A DNA stretch of 64,000 bases from Bos javanicus (Eukaryota > Chordata > Mammalia > Artiodactyla > Bovidae). The notes under the pieces were generated by a model that saw only the letters and a list, made by a program, of their open reading frames with translations, had not been told where the DNA came from and did no database searches. The stretch is taken from NCBI RefSeq assembly GCF_032452875.1, contig NC_083868.1, positions 98,328,537 through 98,392,536 on the forward strand, given 5' to 3'. Positions 34,028 through 44,908 of this stretch are shown piece after piece; position 1 is the stretch's first letter; the number at the start of each line of letters is the position of its first letter. A program made the position numbers and the translations under genes.

Positions 34028-34898
34028 CTTATTTAACTAATATGCAGAGTACATCATGAGAAACGCTGGGCTGGATAAAGCACAACCTGGAATCAAGATT
34101 GCTGGGAGAAATATCAATAACCTCAGATAGGCAGATGACACCACCCTTATGGCAGAAAGTGAAGAAGAACTGAAGAGCCTCCTGATGAAAGTGAAAAAGT
34201 GAAAAAGTTGGCTTAAACCTCAACATTCAGCAAACTAAGATCATGGCATCTGATCCCATCACTTCATGGCAAATAGATGGAGAAACAGTGGAAACAGTGG
34301 CAGGCTTTACTTTTGGGGCTCAAAATCACTGCAGATGGTGACTGCAGCCATGAAATTTAACAGATGCATGCTCCTTGGAAGAAAAGCTATGACCAACCTA
34401 GACAGCATGTTAAATAGCAGAGACATTACTTTGTCAACAAAGGTCCGTCTAGTCAAGGCTGTGGTTTTTCCAGTAGTCATGTATGGATGTGAGAGTTGGA
34501 CTATAAAGAAAGCTAAATGCCGAAGAATTGATGCTTTTGAAGTGTGGTGTTGGAGAAGACTCTTGAGAGTCCCTTGGACTGCAAGGAGATCCAACCAGTC
34601 CATCCTAAAGGAGATCAGTCCTGAATGTTCATTGGAAGGACTGATGCTGAAGCTGAAACTGCAATACTTTGGCCATCTGATGTGAAGAGCTGACTCATTT
34701 GAAAAGACCCTGATGCTGGGAAGGATTGAAGGTGGGTGGTGAAAGGGACAACAGAGCATGAGATGGTTGCATGGCATCACTGACTCAATGGACATGAGTT
34801 TGAGTAAGCTCCGGGAGTTGGTGATGGACAGGGAGGCCTGGCATGCTGCAGTCCATGGGGTCACAAAGAGTCAGACACGACTGAGCGACTGAACTGAA
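34028..34898 (+). mobile_element. BovB LINE, 0.87-kb 3' copy
   Basis: Starts inside the RT domain (cttatttaactaatatgcag) and ends in the ctgaactgaa tail. Perfect 11-bp TSD ctcctattctg at 34,017-34,027 and 34,899-34,909. The motif C region has a stop (tcagataggcagatg), and a 12-bp-scale change near 34,190-34,205 duplicates 'gtgaaaaa'. The 139-codon plus and 185-codon minus frames are remnant and shadow. Confidence 0.93.
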
Positions 34899-37800
34899 CT
34901 CCTATTCTGTCATGCTTATCTGAATACCTTATGATTTGTCAATCATTTTAGAATAAGGAGCCCAGAATTAAATGAAAGGCTTTGTGTATCATTTATTTGA
35001 CGAGCTCAGAATAGCATTAGACAATCACAATGCACTGTAACTTTGTAGTTAACTAAAAGCTCCTGTCAGAAAATGCCTGTATCTGAGATTTTTTAAAACA
35101 TAAATAAACATTTAGAAAAAATACTGAAAAAAACAGTTCCTTTGGATTAAGGCACTGTCAACTGATCATCTGAAAAAGCTTTCTACAACATTAAATTGTC
35201 ACCAGCTACTCAAGCCTTAGCTTATATTCTTTCCAATGTGTCAGTTGATAGTTCCCTATTGAAATGAATTGAAAAACATACAGATTGAGAGAGAAAAGGG
35301 GAGTTCTGAGCCAGAATCCAGGCAACATTTCATGGAAGTTGGGTGGGGACTAAGCTTCTAAGTCAATGAGAACACTAGGTGGATTGGGTAGATATGAAAG
35401 GGGGATCAACCTAAGTAAGGACAACAAATGAGAGGTGGGAAGATTTACAAGCCTTTCAGGTCTAGGTAGCAGTTCTCTGCTAACAAGGCACTCTCCAAGG
35501 CTTTCTTGAGATAGCTGCTTTTTTAAAAGTCTGGAGACGGGTGAGTAAAGGGTATGCAATTTCTGTACTTTGGTCATGGGGATTGCCCATAACCAATGAG
35601 AATGATAAATGTAACAAAACCGTTTACAGTGCCAGTGACTGGATGTAGCTATATTGGTCTCTACAGCCAGGCCTCGCAAGCTGGTATACGACCCTCAATG
35701 TATCAGATTAGATGATAGGTTAATATCTGACTCCACAGATCCTTATGGAGGAGAGTCAATGACCAATTGTTAAATTTCATTTTCTTCGTATCTGTGTGTG
35801 TGGGGGGTGGTGGTGGTGGGAAAACAGGCAAGTTTCATGAGAAGGCTTTTTCTATAGTTACAGATGACTCCAGGGGCAACGCCAGGAACAGATACCGTTT
35901 TTCATACATACTTCAATTTCCAGCCATACTGAGCCCTCCCAATTGCAAACTGATCTGCTGTGTGCTGGCAGTCTGTCCGTGTGCACTAAGGGACCTGCAG
36001 GCATGCCACGGTTTCTGCAACGAGGTATTATAGTGTCTGCATCTGACAAAGGTTGTCTCAGCAGTAGCAGGGCTGCTAGTCTGTGGCTGAAGCTAAAGAA
36101 GGCAGGGTTTCTCACTATCTTTCTGGGTTAAATATGCTTATGTGGAGAAGTGCTTTGTCAGAATAAGTGATGAAAGTAAAATTTCTTATACCTTTTCAGA
36201 TCTGTCTTGGAGACACTCTCTGTAGCTGAAGGTTTCATTTAGCTTTCATAAGGTTACAATGCTTAATCTCAGTAGGGTTATCAGTTCTGTCATGTATTAT
36301 AAACCCTCCAATCAAGGCAGTGGGAAACAGTGTCTCTATTTAATACCCGGAGAAATGGTGGAAGTCAGCGATTGATACCAACACAATGATGGGAAAAAGT
36401 GTCCAGAGGTGCTACTCACATAATCTCATTTTACAACATCTTGAAAATTCAATAGAAAGGACTCCACTAACAATACCATTACACACCACTGATTATTGTT
36501 CTCAAATGTTCCTAAAGCTCTGAAAGCATAACCTAACAATAAAAATGTGCTATAAATACATCCCAACAATGTACTTAACTCTATTTTCCCTTTTAAAAAC
36601 AAAAGCACACAGTGTTAGTCACAAGTCATATAATTTCACTTAAGTAATTTCTTGACTAAAAGTGCATTATCATTTCTTAAACATTGTATAAATATAAATA
36701 AATAAGCTATTCCTTGACACTGGAAAGTGTTTCCTAATAATTTAGGAAAAAGTGGGGAATGTTGCACCTTGGGTTAGCTACTTAACACGTGATCTTTTTT
36801 GCAAGACACATCTTGTTTATCATGAGCTCTATGTTATTTGCAAAGGCATTTGGGGAAAAAAAAAATTTCCTTGCAGAGAAAATACAAAACTTAAGTTTTC
36901 AAATTTCCTGCTATAAATGTGTCAGTGATTCTTGTTTTTATCTTTTGCCATTAAGACTTTTTGAACAAGTGTGTTTTTCAAAAGGGTTAAAATTGTAGGA
37001 AGTTACTGGTATATCCTGTCTAAAAAATAAACAAACAGCTGAGAAACATACATCCAAAGTATGCTCCAGTTCTTGAAAAAAGATTTTAAACTAGTTCAGA
37101 AAAATATATTTCTTGTTTCCCGTTTGTGCTTACACCATGGAATGAGGGAACACAAATCTACCTTATTGAGAAAAAAAGGTCATTGTTTCCCTAAGAATAT
37201 TATATTATTTTATTTTGTAATAGAAGGAACTAATAAATAAACATTTCTTTTACAAATAAATATTTTTGAATTGATAACTTACTAAAATATGTAACAATGT
37301 TAATTTTTTTCTATAACAAGTTTCAATTTAAATTATTTTAATACTATTGACAACACAGAACAGTAAAGTTAAAACTAGACTTAAGATGATTTTCAAAACC
37401 ATTGGAGTAGTCTGTATGCTTTAAAAAATTCATATTTATATCCACAATCATTTGTAAAGCATGGAATTCCTTAAAATTTGTTGACTTTAAAGTGCAATGC
37501 AAATTAAACTTTATCAGTAATTTAAAAATGAAATCTACATATATTATTTTAATAATTCCTGAGATATGTAATAGTATTATGTTGTATTAATTTTTCAGGA
37601 ATTATTAAATATGGTGTATTATTAAAGTATTACTGAAATGTTAAAAATTTAAAGATATTACTAGAATATCTTTTTCATAGTTTGACTATCAAGACAAACT
37701 TCCAAAACCTGTTTTTTACTAAAAATCTGCAATATTGTTACCTTAAAATTCTTTTGAAAATGATTATTTTAGGCTATATTCTTAAATGGCCATTTTATGT

Positions 37801-38122
37801 ATTCAATCAGATTTGTTTACCATTTTTATAAACAACATTTATTGGGGAATACAAGAAGCACCAGAAGAGAAAGTTTTCACTCCCTCAAACATAGTAAAAT
37901 GATCAAACGTTTGGAATAGAGGCAAATTATAAAAATGTGTCTTAACTGGGACGCTTTGCCCTAAGGAACCAAGCATTTGCGTTTGATGATTCTTCCATAA
38001 ACCTGAGTTTATTTTAAAAAATTGATCCTTTTAATGTAAGAAAGTTGATGGAGAAAGAATTCCACTTACGAGTTTTTCCACTAGACACTATAAAACGCCA
38101 TCATAGCACCTTGCATTTTTGG

Positions 38123-38158
38123 CATCTGCAGTTGAACTGTGGAGTTCAACTGCAGATG
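38123..38158. repeat. Perfect 16-bp inverted repeat with 4-nt loop
   Basis: Left arm catctgcagttgaact (38,123-38,138), loop gtgg, right arm agttcaactgcagatg (38,143-38,158). Wobble and Watson-Crick pairs extend it a few bases outward. Not part of any repeat I recognise. Confidence 0.95.
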
Positions 38159-40492
38159 TCAGATCGTATTTTGAAAAATGGTGTTGTGTCTACAGGATGC
38201 AAATAATCTGGATGAAAATTCAAATCAAATAGAAAAGCCTACTTGGTCCTAGATGCTCTATTTGAGTTGAGCAGTGAGACGCCAAAACTTCAATAGAACA
38301 TAAGGAAAAGAGAGGGAAGAAGGGAAAAGGCAAGAGTAAAAGGAGAAAACAAAGCTAGGTTTGAAGACAGATTCCATTACAGACTTCTTAGTGCTCTTGC
38401 ACCCATATGACATTGCCATTCCTCCAAATACAAGGATGGTTGGTCTTTGTATAGAAAAGTACCCTGTACGTGATCACCCTCATGGCAATAATCTGACAGT
38501 TAGTTGATTAATTTAAAATTTTTTCCTTTACATAGCAAGTGTTTAATCCTTTTTCTTTGCTGACGAAATTGACTGCCATATATCAAAAAGAATACTTCTC
38601 TGAACTAGCTGTTTGGATATTTTTTAAAAAGATACTAGAATAAAATGTTTTTAACTTGAAAAATATGGGTAGGAAAGCTTTTGAGAGCTCAATCATCCTT
38701 GATGACTCATAATTTGATAAATGCTAGAGACTTTTCTGTTTCCAGATACAATTGTCATAATGCAAAATTATTCTTTATTGTTTTGCATTATGTTTGTAGT
38801 TTCTGTACCTACATAAACTCTCATTTTACATTGGTTTATAGTAAAACTCTAGTGAATGATGTGTTCATTTTGTTGAACAAGAAAGTCAATCTGGAAATTA
38901 AAAGCACCTATGGAGAACCTTTTTACATAAATAGGGGGCTCGTGTGGAACTCAGTCTTACAGATTCTTCATCTTTCTAAGGACAATGGTTCAAAACCAGA
39001 GTTAAAATCAGCATAAAAAGAGAGTTGCAAAGTCAGAAATTCTAAATAATTCATGGATATGCATGGAAATAATGTTTCAAAACTGGAGTCAGGAGCAGCC
39101 GCTGGGGGAAATTTCTTTTTTTAAGAATCACAGTCAACAACAGTCATATTATTTCAGGTTAGCTCACACCATTGTGTGCATTTACAATGCAACGTTTGTA
39201 TGCTTCCATTGGTTTGGGAAAGAAAATTTAGAAGTCTTAAAACACACAAACAGCAAATATAAAGAATCCTTTCTAGTTCTTGCAGACAGTATGCCTCAGT
39301 AGTAAGAAACACCGTTCTACTTGTAGAATATACATGAAAACATGATTCAATACTTTTAAAAGTAAATCCAAACTGTGAGTCTCAAGCCGGAGAGTCCCTC
39401 ATTCATAAAATAGTGCAAGATTAAGACAAGTTATTGTTTTCTGTTATTTCCCTTTGTTTATTTCACAAATGCCCCTCAATACTTACATAGATTTAGAATA
39501 AAGTTCACTGGAGATGCTTGACAAATGAATAATCACTCATTATCCAGGTAGGTCATTTATCATTCTAAAACTGAACAATGGCATAGAAGCAAATTATTTA
39601 TTTTTCCGAATCTCTAAGTTAGAAATGTGAATGCAGTAACAGAAAAAGGAAAGTAATCCAAATTGTTTGAGAATAAATATTCAAGTAAAATAGGATATTC
39701 TTCAAAATCTCATTTGGGAAAGTGGTAACTGATAATTATTTAAATGGGACCATTCCTCCTCAATTCATTTAAATTGATTTTTACTCCAGCTCCCTTTTCA
39801 TGGTAAGAACTATTGTTGTAGCTCTCTGGGCTGACATAAAGGTAATACTTACTAATATATTTATGGGATTTGGATATTAGACGAATCTAAATTACCCTGA
39901 TATCTCAAATAGAATAATGAGGATTATTCATTATTTAGGAAATAACTCAGTAATATCATAACCATGTATTCTGAAAATTAACTTTTATATTAATATTTTT
40001 AAGTTACTTATCCTAAATGTTTTCCTTGGGTAATGGTGATGTTGACCCTGTAATTATTTGGGAAAAAGCATATTGTTCACCTTTAGTATGCAGGAAATAA
40101 CTAGCTTCTTATTTCATATAACTCAGTGAAAATTTCCAAATTTGTAAGTCAATTTTTCTTCCTACCAGAGTGTGTGTTTAACCTTGTTAAGCCTGAGGCT
40201 TTAAACAGTGTATTTTGAGTGTTTTTAAAGATACTGAAGAGACTAAAATAATTTATATTATAGAATGCTAAATGAAATCTTTATAAATACTAGTTATCTC
40301 TAAGAAAGGTTTAGATTTCTTAACTCACATCATTAGTTAACAATCAAATATTGGCTTAATTTTGTTCTGAATCTATGATCATGCAGAATTTGAGTCAGAA
40401 GTAACTCTTTAAATGCACACCTAAAGCTGCAGTTTTCTTTCTTTTCCTTTTAATTACTAAAGGTATTGTTTCCTGCTTTTTCTTGTTATTAG

Positions 40493-40685
40493 TTCTTATA
40501 CCCAAAAGGAACCTCTGTGCAGTACATTCAAGTCAAAAGCTGAATATCTGGTCTGCTCTGTGACTCCCCTTAATCAGCTGTCCCATAACAGTACAATTGA
40601 AAACAAGGCCAACCCTGCTGCCCCATGCAAGTTGTACTTCACTTTAAAGCCATCATACACCACGTGGCTTGGCAGTCGGAACATG
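40493..40685 (+). other. Exon-like segment (putative, unrecognised protein)
   Basis: A pyrimidine-rich tract and 'cttgttattag' acceptor precede it, and an ATG|GTGAGC donor follows. The 193 bp are open for 64 codons in one frame (from 40,494), ending in phase 0 at the donor. The peptide has three Cys (residues 9, 21, 45) and one N-glycosylation sequon (Asn-Ser-Thr, residues 33-35), which would suit an extracellular domain. GC is higher than in the flanks. I do not recognise the family. The open frame also runs on through the donor to a stop near 40,775. It could be a chance open stretch. Confidence 0.3.
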
Positions 40686-43386
40686 GTGAGCTGGGGGATA
40701 TGGAATTTGATTCTGATTTCATTGAGCGCTTTGCTTTTCCATCTTGACCATTTTGTTACTGACTGTATCTGTTAGCCTATTTGGACAAAATGAATGTGAT
40801 ACAAAAGCACTACCTTTACATCTCTCTCTCTAAAAAAAAAAAAAAAAACACCAAGTCCAGATTGTCTGAAGTCCTAGCGATTTTCCCTCAGCTCTCTCTT
40901 TGGCAGTTTATTAAGAAAGTGTGACATGAATGGGCTCTAGAGATGCAGATTCTCATATGTTTACTTTATGAGAAAACTCACTTCCACTTGCACAGAGCTC
41001 AGGAAGAGCAAGGAGGTTTCGTCCCCTCAACTAGCTTTCATGTCTCTGTAGCTGCTACTCAGTGCCCTCTGTGGTGAGGCCTCAGGCAGGCTCAGAGAGA
41101 AAGTATGCTGTGATCAAAATGGAGATGGCAACTCTTGGTTTTGCAAAAGTAACAAGTCCACCATCCAGATGAAGCTGCAAAGATCACAAATGACCAGCCA
41201 TGCTTTGCCAAAAATCAGAAAGTCATCTTGAGTTATTTATATGCTAACTACAACTTAATCTCTGCCTTGCTCTGAGAAAAATAAATACGTAAAAATAGGC
41301 AATGTAAAAATACATATATAAATTTTAAAAATGAATGTTAATTTTTCTATTAGCACTTCAAAAAAAAAGGTTGTCAACTGGTGATGACCTTAGCTTGGAC
41401 TCAGTTCTGCAGTGAGCATGTTTTGAGGCTACAGGTGCCTATAGACAGAAGATGAGGGTAGGGTGGCATACTATAAAAGTGGTTACTCCATCAAAACTTA
41501 GGTTTCAAAAAGAACATCTATTTGTCTAAAACAAATGTGAAAGCATTTCAAGGAAGCATCTACATATGCTAAAGCTAATTAGGATTGGCCACTTTATTCT
41601 GTGATACTGAAGACTTTCTTGACTTAATTTTTTTTCTAGTTAGGCTTCAAATGGGGCAACAATCGATTGTCTTGGTCTCAGAACTTTGGTCTCTTACTTT
41701 TCTTCCCTAAAGTAAGGAAGAAGTAATTCAAATATTCTGATTATATTTAACGGTTAGATAGCTTTCCATTCCAGGTCTGATTAGCCTTAAACTGTTGTAT
41801 TTCTTTTTCCTTAAGGTGTAGCTAATGAATAGTCATTATAAGTTTTAAAAATTATTATATCTGTTTTCCACTTGTGTTCTGAAGCAAAAAAAAAAAAAGA
41901 AAGGCCATTCTTTCCCACTAGGGAAGATGTAAATTTTGAAGTGTATTTTTATAAAGTCTCTCACAAGTCTTTGGCCACTATTTCTCATCAATAGTGTATG
42001 CACAGATACAACAACCCACAAATGTGTCTGATTACTGGGCCATCAATTTCACTCTTACCAACTAAAGTAGTTTGACTTCATTATTTACATGATTCTTAAA
42101 ATATGCAGGCCACTGACCACACAAATAAACATGTGCTTTTGGATCGGTAGAAAGCCTGGTGTTTATGAACAGGGTTCTTTGTATTTTTAACAATATCTGG
42201 CACATTTAAGCAAAACTCTGTACTGAAACACGGAGCCTGGACAATTGTGTGCCTCATGATCTGTGCTGGGCAGGGGCCCCAACCTCTGCTCTTTAAGCAG
42301 ACAGGAGTACAAAAATCTGTTATTGCAGTTTGACGTTTTCTTTGCATGATTAGGTCAGTTGGTAAATCTCCACTTTGCAGTTCTTAGAAGCCCAGATTTC
42401 CTGTTACAAAGCAATGTGGTTCTGATTACAGCCTTATTGAAGTCCAGACATATACCTATGCTCGGCTAGCAGCTCTACTTCTCATTTTCCATGTTAGCAC
42501 CAGCAGCTTATTGACCCTACCTTCCTCTTCTTAGCTTGCAATGGTTGGGGAGATTGCAAATCCAAGGGGTCGTCTTTAGGGAGGTGAACACAGAGTGAGT
42601 ATTATCTATATTATCAGTTCTGGTAAAAACGCTCTTTTAAGTTTGAGGAGAAAATCAAAATGAGTCAAACACAAAGAGAAACTAATTTTCTAGTGCAGAG
42701 CTGTGGTTTCATCTGCTTTAATTCTGTCACCACCAAGTTCATTTGGTGAGACCATTATTATTATATTTCAAAGGAACATTGTCAAAGACTTAGGTGTACC
42801 ATAAAAAGTCCTAGTCCTACCTAATATTACATGGTGAATCTGGTCCATGACACCATCTTTTTATTATAAGGATGAATTATACAGCTTCTTACATAAATCA
42901 ATGTAAGCTTCTATATATGCCTGTATAAACCTGAAAGCTCACTGATAAAGCTTCCTAACTTGTCTCCTTCTTTTCATTCGTGCTCTCCTATAATCCATTC
43001 CTCACAGAGGAGTCTGAATTTTCTTTAAAAAATGAATACAGGTAAGATCTTTCCTTTCTCCTGTTAAAATCCTCCAATGACTTTTTGTTACATGATGATC
43101 AACATCCAGACTCCTTTTTGTGACATCAAAAAGTTGCCATAATCTAGGCTGTATCATTTTCCTGACTTCAGCTACTACTACTTTCTCTTTGTGCACTGTA
43201 TTTTATTCACAATGACTTTATTTCTGGTTCTAACTTGAAGACTTTCAACTGGTTGTTCCCTCTTTTTGAAATACTCTTTTTCTGTCTCATCACAGTACTG
43301 ATTTCTCAGCCATCTTTTGGATCTCAACTTACTCATCATGTCACCAACTCCAACAACTCTTCTCAGAGCCACCTTATCTAAAGAAC

Positions 43387-44111
43387 AGCTACTATGGAGA
43401 ACAGCTTGGAGATTCCTTTAAAAACTAGAAATTAAACTAGCAATGCCATTATTGGGCATGTACCCTGAGAAAACCATAATTCAAAGAGACACATATACCA
43501 CAATGTTCATTGCAGCACTATTTACAATAGCTAGAATATGGAAGCAACCTAGATGTCTATTGACAGATGAATGGATAAAGGAGCTGCGGTACATTTATAC
43601 AATGGAATATTACTCAACCATTAAAAAGAACGAGTGTGAGTCAGTTTTAATGAGATGGATGAACCTAGAGCCTGTTCTACAGAATAAAGTAAGTCAGAAA
43701 AAGAATAGAAAATACCATAAATTAATGCATATGTATGAAATCTAGAAAAGTGGTCCTAATGAACCTATTGTCAGGGCAAGAATACAGAGGCAGATGTAGA
43801 GAATGGGCTTGTGGACACATCAAGGGAAGGAGAGGGTGGGATGAACTGAGAGAGTAGCATTGACATATACACAAACTACCATGAGTTCAATGGATAGCAA
43901 GTGGGAAGCTGCTGTATAACACAGGGAGCGAAGATTGGCATCCTGTGATGACCTAGAGGGGTGGGATGTGGGGGTGGGGTGTGTGGGGGGGAGGGATGGT
44001 GGGGATATATACATACATAGGCACTTACTGTGTTACCGTGTTGCACGGTAGAAACCAACACAACACGGTAACACAGTCATCCTCCAATAAAAAAAAAAAA
44101 AAAAAAAAAAC
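43387..44111 (+). mobile_element. L1 LINE 3' end with poly(A)
   Basis: 5'-truncated L1. 43,387-43,745 is the C-terminal ORF2 segment, nearly open as a 100-codon frame from 43,443 (ending MYEI then a stop). The 3' UTR has a G-rich tract (43,958-44,004), a perfect hairpin (44,027-44,077), 'cctccaataaa' and an A20-class tail. Lies inside L2, probable TSD around taaagaac / taaaggaac. Confidence 0.85.
43443..43745 (+). pseudogene. L1 ORF2p C-terminal remnant
   Basis: A 100-codon open piece encoding the C-terminal end of L1 ORF2p, with the typical GMYPEKTIIQRDTYTTMFIA start and a YTMEYYSTIKKNE segment. No endonuclease or RT domain remains, so it is inert. Confidence 0.85.
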
Positions 44112-44365
44112 TAAAAAATAAAGGAACCCTCTTAGGGTTACTCCTTTAACTACCTTCTTTCTTTCAGGATACTCATTATTCTCTAGTGTTTTCTAATCAT
44201 TTCATTGGCTTATGTGTTTATTTTTGGTCTCCCTATACAGTAATATGTGCTTCCTGAAAAGGGGGACTTTATCTTACTTTTGGTGGGTCATTGCCTGGTC
44301 TGGAATAGTCACTGGATGTTCTTTTGTGTTGGGTGGATGGTTGAATGACCAAATCATTGAATTTA

Positions 44366-44615
44366 TTAATAGTTAAGCCCACTAGCCAGAAAAAGCCCAG
44401 GACTGGTCTTAATCTACTACAGCTATGTGAGGGCCCATTAATTTTCATTCCCTAGATTCTACAGTTACCTTAATTCTTGCCAGAGCCCTACATTCATTTA
44501 GTTTCTATTCGTACCTAGAGAGAGAATCCAACACAGGCTAGGTACTTCATGAATGTTAGTGCAATTGGAATCTGATATTTTATTTTAATTAAGTTGAGCA
44601 ATCTCATACTTGCTG
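44366..44615. other. Unassigned stretch
   Basis: No feature supported. Confidence 0.35.
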
Positions 44616-44626
44616 TATAACATATT

Positions 44627-44897
44627 GCTGCTGCTAAGTCACCTCAGTTGTGTCTGACTCTGCGTGACCCCATAGACGGCAGCCCACGAGGCTCCCCCGT
44701 CCCTGGGATTCTCCAGGCAAGAATACTGGAGTGGGTTGCAATTTCCTTCTCCAATGCATGAAAGTGAAAAGTGAAAGTGAAGATGCTCAGTCGTATCCGA
44801 CTCTTAGTGACCCCATGGACTGCAGCCCACCAGGCTCCTCCATCCATGGGATTTTCCAGGCAAGAGTACTGGAGTGGGTTGCCATTGCCTTCTCCGG
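44627..44897 (-). mobile_element. Bov-A2 SINE, antisense
   Basis: Dimeric Bov-A with a tgctgctgct tail. Perfect 11-bp TSD tataacatatt at 44,616-44,626 and 44,898-44,908. Young-looking. Confidence 0.95.
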
Positions 44898-44908
44898 TAT
44901 AACATATT

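Larger units (their letters stand above)
34910..42949. other. 8-kb block without young ruminant repeats
   Basis: I find no BovB, Bov-tA, Bov-A, CHR, L1 or LTR copy I can name here, against roughly one per 1-2 kb elsewhere. 36.2-40.4 kb is very AT-rich. Notable items inside: a G-rich GGTGGT run at 35,801-35,820, a GC-richer patch at 35,850-36,110, a perfect hairpin at 38,123-38,158, an exon-like segment at 40,493-40,685 and poly(A) at 40,833-40,848. Confidence 0.6.
42950..44365 (+). mobile_element. L2 LINE, split by an L1 insertion
   Basis: L2 landmarks at 43,060-43,110 (cctccaatgactttttg), 43,240-43,270 (ctggttgttccctctttttg), 43,325-43,385 (tcatgtcaccaactcc), and after the L1 at 44,125-44,360 (agtaatatgtgcttcctg, tctggaatagtcactgg). 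Confidence 0.6.

Noticed and set aside
34307..34864. 185-codon minus-strand frame
   Set aside because: Antisense shadow of a BovB 3' end. The same peptide-like pattern recurs opposite every BovB copy in the window.
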